64,000 nt of DNA from Marthasterias glacialis (lineage: Eukaryota; Echinodermata; Asteroidea; Forcipulatida; Asteriidae). The number at the start of each line of letters is the position of its first letter. Position 1 is the stretch's first letter. The notes beneath the pieces are model-generated. The model did no database searches, was not told the DNA's origin, and saw only the letters and a list, made by a program, of their open reading frames with translations. Both the position numbers and the translations under genes were made by a program. Of this stretch, positions 12,601 to 22,800 are shown in pieces. The stretch spans positions 24,491,414-24,555,413 of the forward strand of contig OU452227.1 in the NCBI GenBank assembly GCA_911728455.2. The letters are read 5' to 3'.

Positions 12601-15600
12601 AAAACCCAAAATTTGTAAAGTTAAAAAATAATGAATTAGCTTAAAATAACCTCTTACCATACCATTTACATTAAAAACATTATATCTCATTTAACAAGTA
12701 GGCCCCGGTAGACGTGTGAACACGCAAATGTTTCCCCTGCCTGGAAACGGAAGCCGTGTTCAGACGCCATTGTGCAATTTTGGAATACTGGAGCAAAGGT
12801 CGCCCAGACATTCCACTGTTGAACGTACATAGACCACACACACACCCTTTGTCTAACCCTTTGAACGCCATCTGACACTTCGTTTCTCCCATACAAAGAC
12901 CTAAAAAGGTCTTGAACATTTTGTGAGTTTTCTCGCTATTATTGAGAGGAGGTATTTTTGGAATCCCCGATTCCACACCTTTGTCCTTTTGATTGCGTGG
13001 CATCAAGAGGCTTCCACCATTGTTTATTCATTGTAATTCAGCTCAATGGAGGCAAGTCAGAGGAGCCAGGAATCGAGCCATGGTTCCATGTTAAGTACCA
13101 CTCCAATGCCCAAGGCAACAGCCGATTTTTTTCTCGGTCGAGAAAAAAACAGATGACCCCCCAAAAAAGAGAATCTTTAGTCTCTTGGCATTGTCAAGTT
13201 AGGGTCTCTTTGTGCCAGTGGTACCCTCAAAGAAAAAAGATTCTGGTAATTCCACGCAGCAACTGGTTAAATTAACGCTCTCCGGGGGAACGCCCACAAA
13301 AACAGGCTTTGCTCATTTTGTGGTAGGACAAGCATGTTTTTTAATTTCTTGTTCTACCAGTGACATCACATGTGATACATCATGAGCCAGGCTGGTTTTT
13401 GTTGTTGTTGGGTTTTGGGGTTTTTTTTTTGAGGGGAGCATTCCCAGTGAGCATTATTTTAAATGAAATAAATTGGGAGAAAATTTGTTCAAAAAGGAGA
13501 TAATAACTTGTATATTTTTATTTGAATCATCATTTATTAATAACAAACTTTGGCATGGCATAATGACATGAATGATAACACAACATAGCAAACATCCTTG
13601 TATTACCTTGAACTTGACATGGTGGGAGGACTTGTCCAGTCTATCCACAAGGACATCAAGTAAAGAGTTGCAATAGCCACTTGATACATACGTCAAATCT
13701 GGAATCATATATCAAAAAATGTGATTGTTTGAATTTTAAAGAGTTCACTTGAAACTTGGGACCATACATTTTTGAAAATCATCACAAAAACAACATGTTT
13801 AAAACACTGAAACTAGTGGGTGCAAATAATTATTATAACTCAAGTTTTGTGAAGGAGATGCGGGAAATTGTGTATATAAATCCTTTTGAATGATTACCCT
13901 GACCCCGGACCCCTTATCTCGGACAACTTGGAAATTCAGTGATAAGATTGTCTCTATCGTAGAATTCTTTGTTTCCGTGCTACCTTATCGCTGAATTCCT
14001 AGTTTCTGGGATACCTTTTCACTGAGTTCCAAATTAATTGACGTTTCTAAAAACAATTGTGTGTTTTTTGTTATACACTATCTTAAAATGTCATGTTTTA
14101 AGAAATAAATTTATGTTTTTACCAAGATATATTTAACATAATAATACATCGATGTGTAATAGGCACTGTATACTCAGTGCTCCCCCCTCCTCCCTGAATC
14201 CTGAAATATTTAAACCTAGACATACTACTGGGGTGGGATTCTAACCAATGACCCCGCATTCCAGAGCAGATATTTGTTGCCAACTTCCTTCAGGGTATTG
14301 CCTCGGTAACAAAGTAATGTAAAGACAATTTAAGCTTAGACTGTAGTAATTTGTACGTAGTTGATGACAACATACCTGATATTTCTTGGTACAGATAGCC
14401 TGGTGTTGGAGTATCATCATCAGAGGTTGCCTTTATAATCATCGGCAGCTGAAATTAAACATTCATATTTTGTCAGAAGTCATAGTGACATGACTGAGGT
14501 GTATGTGGAGTCATAAAAAAAAATTATCACACGTCTGATGCTTTGTTATTTTAAAAGGGCAAGGCAGGGGTCGAATTTGGGGGGAAATTCACAAAAGACT
14601 GAAGGGCTTGTAGCCTAAACAGTTACATAAATAAATTGTTTTTATTGAGTACAGCATCCCAGTTACTGAATACTAGGTCTACTCAATGAATGTCAGACAA
14701 GTCGACGGTAGGACAAGTAGACTCGAGGCAACTTGTCCGTTGAGAATGTCGTTCGTTGAGAATGTCGTCCGTTGAGACAACTCGACTGCTGTTCCCACTT
14801 CCCTTTTTGCAATGGGGCTGCAGAAAAGTCGTCTGGTATGTAGGATAGATGTCAAGCTAATGGATTTTATCTCAGAAAATAAGTTGATTTCGTGTGACCA
14901 ACATGGTTTCCAGAAAAAGTGCTCGTGTTACACAACTTCTCGAATGTCTGTTCGACTGGACCACATCATACGACAAGGGTAAAGGTGTTGACGCCATCTA
15001 CCTTGACTTCCACAAAGCATTTGACACTGTGCCACACAGACATCTCCTATACAAGTTGCATCAAATGGGCATCCGAGGTCATGTTCTTACATGGATCCAG
15101 GGATTCCTCAGCAGCAGAAGACAGCGTGAACACTGAGAAACGGAGTCTCTAACTGGAGGCAAGTCACCAGTGGAGTCCCACAAGGATCCATCCTGGGCCC
15201 GGTGTTATTTCTTTTAATGTAAACGACATTCCTGACTCAGTTAAACTAACAGCCAAAATGTTTACAGATGACACTAAAGTATACAACGAAATCTCATCTA
15301 AGACCGACTGTTACATGCTGCAAGAAGATTTTAATGCTCTCGCATCATGGTCAAGACTGTCTATGGCTACTGGACTTCAATGCAGAGAAATGTGTTGTCC
15401 TTTGCATTCGAGCTGCAATTCAATACCAGTACTCCCTCAACGGGACCTACCTGCCTGAAGTGGAGAGCCAAAAGGACCTGGGTCGTTACAATAAGTAATA
15501 CTCTATCCCCAACAAACCATGTCCAAGAAATTGTGAAAAAAGCTCACCAAAAGATAGCTATGTTCTGTCGCTGCTTCACTGGTCTTGACATCGTAACCAC

Positions 15601-16455
15601 GGAGCTCAACCCCATTCCCAGAGGTGATCGATCTCGCCATGCCATTCTATACGGCGTGCTCAGCTCCCATGGTAGCAAGGCTGCTTTGTATGATCGTGCA
15701 CGTTGCACCACCGTGTGAGACATGCCGCCCGCCGCCTGCATGCGTCGATCTGATCCTGCATGCAGCGGCTGGTGTAGCAGGTAGTCCACCGATCGATAGT
15801 CGGAAGTCCCCCGCTCAAAATGCGGTTTCTGTTTCCCAGACCCACGTTTTGTTGTTTCAAATTTTCAAAGATCGGTAAGTAAAAACAAAGTATAAAATCA
15901 AAAAAAATTTTTACCAAGGATGGATTAAAAATTCATACAAGTTTTGTCTTTTTGAGGAAAAAAATCGAAAATAAAAAATAGTAAAAAAAAGGATGCGGCC
16001 TCAAAAAAGGATGCGGGCGGGGACGATCAACTGGTATTTTTTTTTATTTGGCCTTAGAGGAGAGGAGAGCAAAGACCGACCTTCTCAACACCTTTAAGTT
16101 TCTCAATGGAGATTCCAGGGTGCAGCCAGGAAAGTTTTTTCAGACTTTTAAGACTAATTTGAGAGTCCTTCCCATTGGAGTAGAGGACTAAACAACCAAG
16201 TATCCAAGCATAGAGAACTGTGGGTCATTTCTCTATGAACCAAGTAAGTATCCAACCAAGTAAGTATCCAACCAAGTAAGTAGTTGTGTCCGAGAACTGG
16301 ACCAACATTAAAACTTCCGCCAATAATGTTTCCAATACATTTAATTAGGCTACTCTCAGTCTCAGTACTTGTATTCTTCATAAATTCACCCTTGAACTGT
16401 TAAATAACTACTGTCAAACATCCATTACCTTTTGGACAAATGTTACTTTTTCCAT
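3614..16455 (-). CDS. TEPSIN: TEPSIN, AP-4 complex accessory subunit (12 exons, 791 aa)
   Basis: Tepsin is an accessory of the AP-4 adaptor coat that sorts cargo at the trans-Golgi network. Exons, minus strand: 16455-16429, 14448-14376, 13698-13607, 12497-12404, 11224-11157, 10528-10375, 9307-8945, 8607-8493, 8148-8029, 7281-7203, 6267-6130, 4666-3614. They total 2376 nt in one frame. Residues 1-118 are the ENTH-like domain, with ATSDDDTPTPGYL and FSGPPDPLHGNAPY against human GTSDDDVPCPGYL and FAGPPDPLHGNSLY. Exon 6 has MQGFGN (human LQGFGY). Residues about 329-446 form the VHS-like domain (LNCEKITELL, human LNCEAVLQLL). The C-terminal part has LFSGMDI (523-529), matching the AP-4 beta-appendage motif LFxG[ML]x[LV] except Ile at the last position. 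FAFM (759-762) and FDFV (779-782) resemble the epsilon-binding motif S[AV]F[SA]FLN. At 791 aa it is longer than human tepsin (about 525). Exon 7's acceptor is the weakest join. Confidence 0.9.
4993..6057. repeat. DNA element with TTAACCAGTT-type ends, copy 1, interrupted by a SINE
   Basis: The left end TTTACCAGTTGGCGCCGG (4993-5010) and right end AACTGGTTAA (6048-6057) are inverted. Internal sequence parallels the uninterrupted copy at 12691-13270, for example the shared stretch on genomic deficits of pyrimidine tract around ATTCCAGACCTTTGTC (about 5250) and GGCATCGAGAGGCTTCCAC (about 5288). A SINE occupies about 5380-5808 and accounts for the extra length. No transposase frame is seen, so it is non-autonomous. 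It lies in TEPSIN intron 11. Confidence 0.6.
5380..5808 (-). repeat. tRNA-derived SINE, subfamily 1, nested copy
   Basis: On the minus strand the head reads TGGCCGAGCAGATAAAA (A-box-like) and GGGTTCGAATCAC (B-box-like), as in a Leu/Ser-type tRNA. The body contains GACACTTGTGTCCTTAAGCA, and the 3' tail has GGCGCTATATAAATCC followed by an ATT microsatellite. Other copies are at 19156-19450, 24112-24292 and 24466-24575. Confidence 0.75.
7364..7397. repeat. Left-end fragment of the TTAACCAGT-type element
   Basis: TTAACCAGTAGGTGCCGGAT (7364-7383) resembles the left ends of the copies at 4993 and 12691. It is cut short by the foldback element that follows. Confidence 0.5.
7398..7762. repeat. Foldback (MITE-like) element with 22-bp perfect terminal inverted repeats
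   Basis: Positions 7411-7432 and 7741-7762 are perfect 22-bp inverted repeats (ends AGCCCCAGCTCAACATTGGT and its complement), giving a 352-bp element with no coding sequence. An extra 13-bp arm TTACCAATGTTGA lies immediately outside the left end at 7398-7410. The interior has a palindrome TTTCGTCTCAGTGAGACGAA near 7569. It is in TEPSIN intron 9. Confidence 0.72.
9629..9648. repeat. Perfect 20-bp palindrome within a repeat-like tract
   Basis: GTTTGGGCTATAGCCCAAAC is a perfect palindrome. It is followed by AT-rich sequence and TGACGTCATGATGACGTCAT (about 9780-9800), which resembles dispersed repeat ends in this window. It lies in TEPSIN intron 6. Confidence 0.5.
10908..11118. repeat. Dispersed repeat, family C copy 1
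   Basis: This stretch is closely similar to 18784-18978. Shared landmarks include GAAGAACATTCACACTCAA, CTCTGGGAC, AAAGTTTTCATTTTGAA and CAGGGGAGTTTG. It is non-coding and in TEPSIN intron 5. Confidence 0.6.
11256..11412. repeat. Foldback element, family A copy 2 (partial)
   Basis: It begins AACCTTCCTTC and contains CATTTTCCAGAGAGTTGAT and CCATTTGAAACCATTCAAC, as in the copies at 871 and 53417. It ends about 30 bp upstream of TEPSIN exon 5 in transcript direction. Confidence 0.55.
11771..11985. repeat. Foldback element, family D copy
   Basis: The left end GGGCCCAACTCCATAGAGCT and inner TGCTTA/TAAGCA motifs match the clear copy at 24576-24768. More diverged copies lie near 27645, 28127, 31725, 36430 and 62185. 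Confidence 0.5.
12691..13270. repeat. DNA element with TTAACCAGTT-type ends, copy 2
   Basis: The left end TTAACAAGTAGGCCCCGG (12691-12708) and right end AACTGGTTAA (13261-13270) enclose 580 bp with no transposase frame. Its internal sequence matches the copy at 4993-6057, for example GATTCCACACCTTTGTC near 12968 and AGCTCAATGGAGG near 13040. It lies in TEPSIN intron 3. Confidence 0.6.
14820..15720 (+). mobile_element. Truncated non-LTR retrotransposon (LINE), reverse transcriptase fragment
   Basis: The plus strand encodes part of a LINE reverse transcriptase of the Jockey/CR1 type. YLDFHKAFDTVPHRHLLYKL is at about 15000-15060. The block SGVPQGSILGP follows at about 15168, and FTDDTKVYN at about 15258 corresponds to the catalytic F-x-D-D region. 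The parts lie in different frames: a TGA follows the RQREH segment near 15134, and the frame has shifted before the PQGSI block. The endonuclease and the 5' end are absent, so this is a dead fragment. It lies in TEPSIN intron 1, antisense to the gene. Confidence 0.85.
16236..16284. repeat. Short tandem repeat, 16-bp unit, three copies
   Basis: AACCAAGTAAGTATCC is repeated about three times in TEPSIN intron 1. Confidence 0.7.
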
Positions 16456-16898
16456 TATTCGAGCCGAGTGGATCTCTCGATCTCTCCAGCACTAGTCTCA
16501 GCCACACACACGGTATACACACACTGCACAGGCACCAGGCTACTTTTTCAGCACTGAGGTTTGATGCTGGCACTAAATTTGGTGCTGGCACCAAACTTCA
16601 AAAAGATAATTAACGACCGTCAACGACCTACCTCTCTTTACAGCTTCTCTGTAGCTGCAAAGAGAGGCAGACAGGGAGCTCGTTTTCAACGGTCGTTGAC
16701 TATCTTTTTTAAGTTAAAAGTTTGTTTACCAATTTTTGATAGACCATTTTCTGTTTAACAAGTGACCAGTGAGTGACTGCTGTTTATGTGATTAACAATC
16801 CATCTGGACCATGGCATACTCCCAGTAACAAGTTAACATCAGGTGATTTTGTGAATCAGGTGTTTTTTTGAAAAAGTGATTGACTGTTAAATTCAAAG
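16456..16898. promoter_or_regulatory. Divergent promoter region between TEPSIN and SGSH
   Basis: The TEPSIN start codon (16455-16453, minus) and the SGSH start codon (16899, plus) are only 443 bp apart, so both 5' untranslated regions and core promoters must lie here unless a non-coding first exon lies elsewhere. I see no clear TATA box. The most striking content is a long hairpin at 16597-16713. Confidence 0.6.
16597..16713. repeat. Foldback hairpin inside the TEPSIN/SGSH promoter
   Basis: AAAAAGATAATTAACGACCG (from about 16599) pairs with CGGTCGTTGACTATCTTTTT (about 16690-16709). The inner arms CCTCTCTTT (16631-16639) and AAAGAGAGG (16659-16667) extend the hairpin, and CAGCT/AGCTG closes the loop. 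It looks like a small foldback element inserted in the promoter. Confidence 0.7.
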
Positions 16899-19800
16899 AT
16901 GAAAGTGTGGAATTTTTTGCTCGTCGTGGTGTGCTTTTTCTTGTTGGAAACCCCCGCCTTGGGTACTGCTAGTGCTACTGGTAAAAGAAATGCCTTGGTC
17001 ATCATAGGTGAGTATTTCTAATTCTACCTCCAGACCATAATTCTACCTCCATGGTTGAGTTGACCATGGATGATGGAGATCTAATTCTACCTCCATGACT
17101 CAACCCCATTTTTGTATTTTTATATCCTCGATCTATCCGCATTTTTAATTTAGAAACTTGTGGGGGTTGTGGTAGCCTACCGTACCTGTGAAAAAGTAGC
17201 CCCACAAGCAACGACATAGCCAGGATTTTTTTTCACTTGGGGGGGGGGTGGCACGGGGGGGGGGAATATGGCACGGGGGGTGTGGCATGGGGGCCACAGG
17301 GGGCTTGCCTTCATTCTTTCATTGTTTCATGGGGGGGGGGGGGGCAGGGGCCATGTATTTTAATGAATGTATCGATTTTCTTTCATCAGGGCACTTGGGG
17401 AAAAAGATGTTGTTCCTCAAACGCAACATCGCAAAAACAGGTTTCCCTTAAACCATTTTACAAACCAGATTAGATATTTTGATGGTGACTTTGGTTCTTT
17501 TTTTTTATTCATTCAAATTTGTTGTTATTTTGTATTGGCCTCATGTCTGTATGTGCTTAAAAGTTAAATGTTGATGACCCAGACTCAAGTGTAAACATTT
17601 TGATTAGTTTGTCTTGTCAGTGCAACAATGTCATGTTTCGCATAAAAAAGTCTTGCTAAGAAGATGCAAAAATGTCGACTTTCTGTGTCATGTAGGTTTT
17701 GTGTGTTTATCTGGGATATTTTACGCGAGATAAAATGTTTCTACACATCCAAACTTGTGTGTTTCAGAAACGCTCTTAGGAAATAGGAAGTTGGTGTTTA
17801 TTTTTTGGAGGTAGGGTATGCAGCGGGTTCTAACTGCTGGCAAGACAAATAAAACACAAATTTCTAATACATTTAACACCATTAACCTCTCCTTCCATGA
17901 CCATTTACAAATAGTTGAGCTTAAATTATTCTTTTAATTAAACAGCCGACGATGCAGGTTTTGAAACGCAAGTATACAACAACAGCGTATGTAGGACGCC
18001 CAATATCAACCAGCTAGCACACAGTAGTGTCGTCATCCGCCATGCCTATACATCGGTCAGTAGCTGTTCCCCCAGTCGGTCGGCCATTCTGACGGGCTTG
18101 CCACAACATCAGAATGGGATGTTTGGCCTGGAGCATAATCCTCATCACTTCCGCTCATTTGATGAAGCATTGTCTCTACCTGTTATACTCAAGCCAGCTG
18201 GGATCAAAACAGGTGACATTTAAATTTGTAGATAATACCTTTAAATATTTATATTTTTACTAAAATGATTTAGGCTTCTCATCAAAATTTCCTGTTCAGT
18301 TCTAAAATAAAAACCTCCACAATAGAAAAACTCAACATGCTTAAAGTTTCAAAAAAAAAAATGAGTTTCACTGATTTTGAATATCATACTTGAGCAATGA
18401 TGTCAGGCTAAAGCATAGATAATTGGGCTTTTACACAGTGCAGTATAGCAAAACCATGGAAAGACTTTGCAGGAATTGGGATGTAAGGGTGAATTATAAA
18501 TGAAAAGAATCTGTCTACATTTTACTTCCCTCGTTCGACTGTCTCTACAAATGCAAGTGTAATATTTTTTATTAGGGCCTTGTCACAAGATACAATTTAT
18601 TGAGCCCTTGCAGGCATGCCACACGCGTTGATTGTGCCACGCTCACCAGTTTGGAAGTCAAAAGGTATACGTATAAAAGCAGTGTCGCCTAAAATGCGCA
18701 CCCCACTGTTTAACACACAGTGACATTGACTTTCAAAATGGCACAACCAAGATTATTGTGATGATGACGTCAGGTGAATTGGGTCAATAGACAACAATTT
18801 CCAGGCAATCTCCAAGAAAGAAGAACATTCACACTCAACGTTCGCATGATTTGCTCTGGGACCGTAAGATACTGTTAGAAAAATGCCTCTTGTGGAACCA
18901 AAGTTTTCATTTTGAATTCAGGGGAGTTTGCTGCCCCAGGTTGCCAGTAAAATCACCATGTATGTGACAAGGGCCCTCATGTGATCACTTTTGCAGGAAT
19001 CATCGGCAAAAAACATGTTGCCCCTGCAACTGTCTTCAAGTTTGACTACGAAGAAACAGAGTTTAACAACCCCATGCTTCAGTGTGCCCGTAATATCACC
19101 AGGATGAAAGAGTTTGTGCAGACCTTTCTTACCATGGATCCTACAAAGTAAGTACTTCTGGCGTGTCATGGCTGAGCGGTCAAGTGCACCCAGCTCAAGC
19201 TGTGGTGTTTCTGATCAGCAAAGCGTGGGTTCAAGTCTTGTCCTTAAGCAAGACATTTAACCATTATTGCTTCGGATGGGTCCCGTGTGTTGTGTAATGC
19301 ACGTAAAAGAACCCATTTATCTACACTTATCGTTAAGAGAAGGGGTTTGCCCCGGTGTTTGCCGCGGTGTTTCATGCAGTGGCTGCTGAATGCGCCGCAG
19401 CACCTTGTAAACCCATATAAAGTGCTACATAAATGGATCTCACAATTCAAAATTTCAAAAACCTGTACAAAACATAATATTAAATGCTTTGAGAGGCTTG
19501 TAGATAAAGAACTATATAAAAACTACTTATTATGACTATTAATGTTATTAAAAAAGGGAACAAACCATTGGAGGACCTGGTGTTATATTGGGGAAATGAG
19601 ATGCCAGTTGGATGGGATGTCAGACTCAGAGGTGGCTGTGGAGTGTGGGTTTGAGTACCGGTTGTTACACTTGTGCAAAATACTTAACTAATTTGCTTCT
19701 TATCACCCTGGAGTAAATGTATGCCTGCGAGGGTAGGGATTGTTGATGTGAATGAGGGTGCACCAAGCCGGAAACACCGGGGTGAACCCCTTCTCTCAGC

Positions 19801-22800
19801 GATAATTGTTCTGCATTCTTTTGCATGCATTGATCGATTTTTAATACAACACAGGGGACCAGCAGTGTTACCCCGCTACCTACCTACCTAGTGTTAATGT
19901 TATGCAATGTATAAACAGCCGCTGGTCCAAATCCCCGGCACGGTGAAAGATCCCTGGACCCCAGCTATAGTTGGGCCAACCCAACAGTAACACTCAAGTT
20001 GGGATTGGTTTGTCCTATAGTTGGGTCGACTCTGTAGTTTTGTGGCGGGGGTTAAAAGTGGAGTGTATCGATTGATAACAAGACCACAAAAAGTAGGTTC
20101 GAAATTGGCTCTGTAATATTAGGTTGGGTTGGCCGAACCAACACACGAGGCAGGCAGACAGTGTTTTATTTCACAAGACAACGTACAACAGGATGGAATA
20201 AAAAAGAGAAAATAAAATCCATTAGTTACATAATAAAATGACCCCTTAGTACAATGAGTATAATTAACAGGACTCTAAAAACAATAGGTGTCACCTAAAT
20301 GGATAGTGATATCACAAAGTAGGCCAACCAGCAAATATTAATGCAGAGGTATAATTATATTGAATGCAGATAGTAGCCTAACCGGGCATTAACTTTAGCA
20401 GGACTAGGAGAAGTCTAATGTCAACCACTGAATCAAAGTGCACACAAGTACATGTAAAATCCTAAAGTGTCACCTCAGTTCCAGTCAAGGCTAAATAAGA
20501 CTACATCAGGTTAGATATTTATCCTCTAAATTACGCAGCAATTATAATTGACAACACACGTATTATTTTCCCTATCGGTGAAGAATGAGGGCGCCCTTGA
20601 TGCTGAATACATGTACATGTCATTTCTAGCGGAAATACCCCTAAAAATACATTGTAAGACCTAAAATCAGTGTAATTCATCTTTAGTTTAACAGAGCTAC
20701 ACCATGGACCTGATCATAATTAATGTAAGTTTGACACAAGCACACTTTAAGAGAATATGCGTGACCTTGTTACACAAAAATACCCTCAACATGCGATGCC
20801 GTTCTAGCATAAAGCACCGTTGGCATGGGCGGCGCCATCTTGGACCAAAATAAACAATGCAAAATCTGGAAGTTACAAAGCCCCAAGCAGGTTTCTGAAC
20901 TATCTCAACATAAGAGTGGCATCTATAAAGTTAAGTTGTCATGGGCAAATAGTTTTCTCTGCAATTATAATGATTAAAACAAGGAAAATCCATACCTGTA
21001 ATATTAGGTTGGGTTGGCCGAACCAACACACGAGGCAGGCAGACAGTGTTTGCCCGCTGCCGCGTGGTGGCGCCGTCACCGCCCCAACTGTGGTCGCGCT
21101 TGCCCGCTCCAGTGAAGGACGCGCTAAAGACACTGCCTTACCAATCCTACAGTTTTTTTATAGTTTTTTTGTTATGCAAGTTGCCCATCACAAGGCCCAA
21201 AGGCCACTCGAGGTGTGGGCTACAAAAGGGATAGAAACCTGCCCCAGTGTGCAGAAACAAGACAAGCCTCTTCACAGCACAGCTGAGAACAGGGAGGGGT
21301 AAATGAATCCGTTGCGAATCCTATTTGAAGCAATTATAGTTAAGTGTCTTGCTCAATGACACAAGTATCACGACCGTGATTTAAACCCACATCCTGATGA
21401 CTTAGCCACCAGAACTTGAGTCCGATGCACCAAACTGCTCAGCCACGACACGCTACAAGTTGGGACGGAACACAAATGGAATGGTTTGATACATGACTTT
21501 GATGCAGCCTAAAAAATGGCTACTGTCAGACGGTCATCTTCCACAGTTGCCATTTGGACAGGACAACATTTTAAAAGGAAAAGTAAATAATTGGTTCTTG
21601 GAAATCCCATTCTCTAGTTTTCAAACTTGAAAAATGTTGTCCAAATAGATGGTTTCATAGAGGTATGCTGGTATACAAACAAGCTTTCCGATTGATACAA
21701 AATCAATTTTTGTTTGAATATTTACCACTCGATGAACACTTTTATTTGAGCATGCCATATTTTCTCTTCACCAGACCTTTCATGCTGTATGTTGGATTCA
21801 ATGATCCTCATCGCTGTGGTAACCTCAAACTAGGTTTATTCTGTGAGCAATGGGGTAATGGACAACCTGGGCGGGGGGTCATTCCAGACTGGCACCCTCT
21901 GATCTATAAACCCGAAGACGTGATCGTTCCACCCTACCTACCAGACACTCCTGCGACCCGCATTGATATTGCCGCACAGTATACATCAATCAGTCGAATG
22001 GACCAAGGTACCTAATCTTTTTACTTTATTTCTGTCTAGGCCTTTCTTTCTTTACATCGGGTTCAAAGATCCTCACCGAGCAGACCCAACTGATATTCCA
22101 AAATATGGACAATTCGCAGAGCGTTTTGGCAATGGCGAGGCGGGTATGGGGCTGATAAAGGATTGGACTCCATCAAAGTATTACCCCGCTGATGTTGTTG
22201 TACCATGGTATTTACCAGATACCATGGCAACCAGACAAGACATAAGTGCTCAGTATACTTCTATCAGCAGAATGGATGCAGGTATTTGGTTGATTAGTGT
22301 TAAGCTAGTATTGGTTAAAAGACAGGCTGCAGTTTACTGTTCGAAAGTTACCATTTTTTTTTTATCACCAACGCTTTGGTTTGGGACAACATGTTTACAC
22401 CATGTGACACTTAATATATAGATCTCCTTTCATTGAGTAGAATTTTAGTTCTGAAAAGAACTTATCCTGCTTAGTTCTGCTATTTATCTACTGCCGCAGC
22501 ATTGAGTTGATCCAGGGCAGCTTCTCTTAATTTTCTTCACTATCAGTGAGTGAGATAAACCTGTTCTAATCAATGTCAGGAGACTAGAGAGTTTCATACC
22601 CCGTTTTTATCGTACTCTCATTTTCAAACTGCAAATTATTGTCGTTTACTTATACATTTTTTTTTACATTTCCTTTTTGCTACACAGGCGTTGGCATGCT
22701 TTTGAGCGAACTGAAATCCTTTGGCTATCTGAACGATACGCTCATCATCTACACTGCCGATAATGGAATCCCCTTCCCCAATGCCAAGACCAATCTCTAC

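Noticed and set aside
13930-14040. Tandem repeat of ATTC(A/C)..TAC CTT units
   Set aside because: Units are too diverged to define a period by eye.
15720-16020. Continuation of the LINE 3' end
   Set aside because: No tail or coding match can be assigned after about 15720.
17237-17451. Glycine-rich reading frames
   Set aside because: They come from G runs of a low-complexity repeat in SGSH intron 1.
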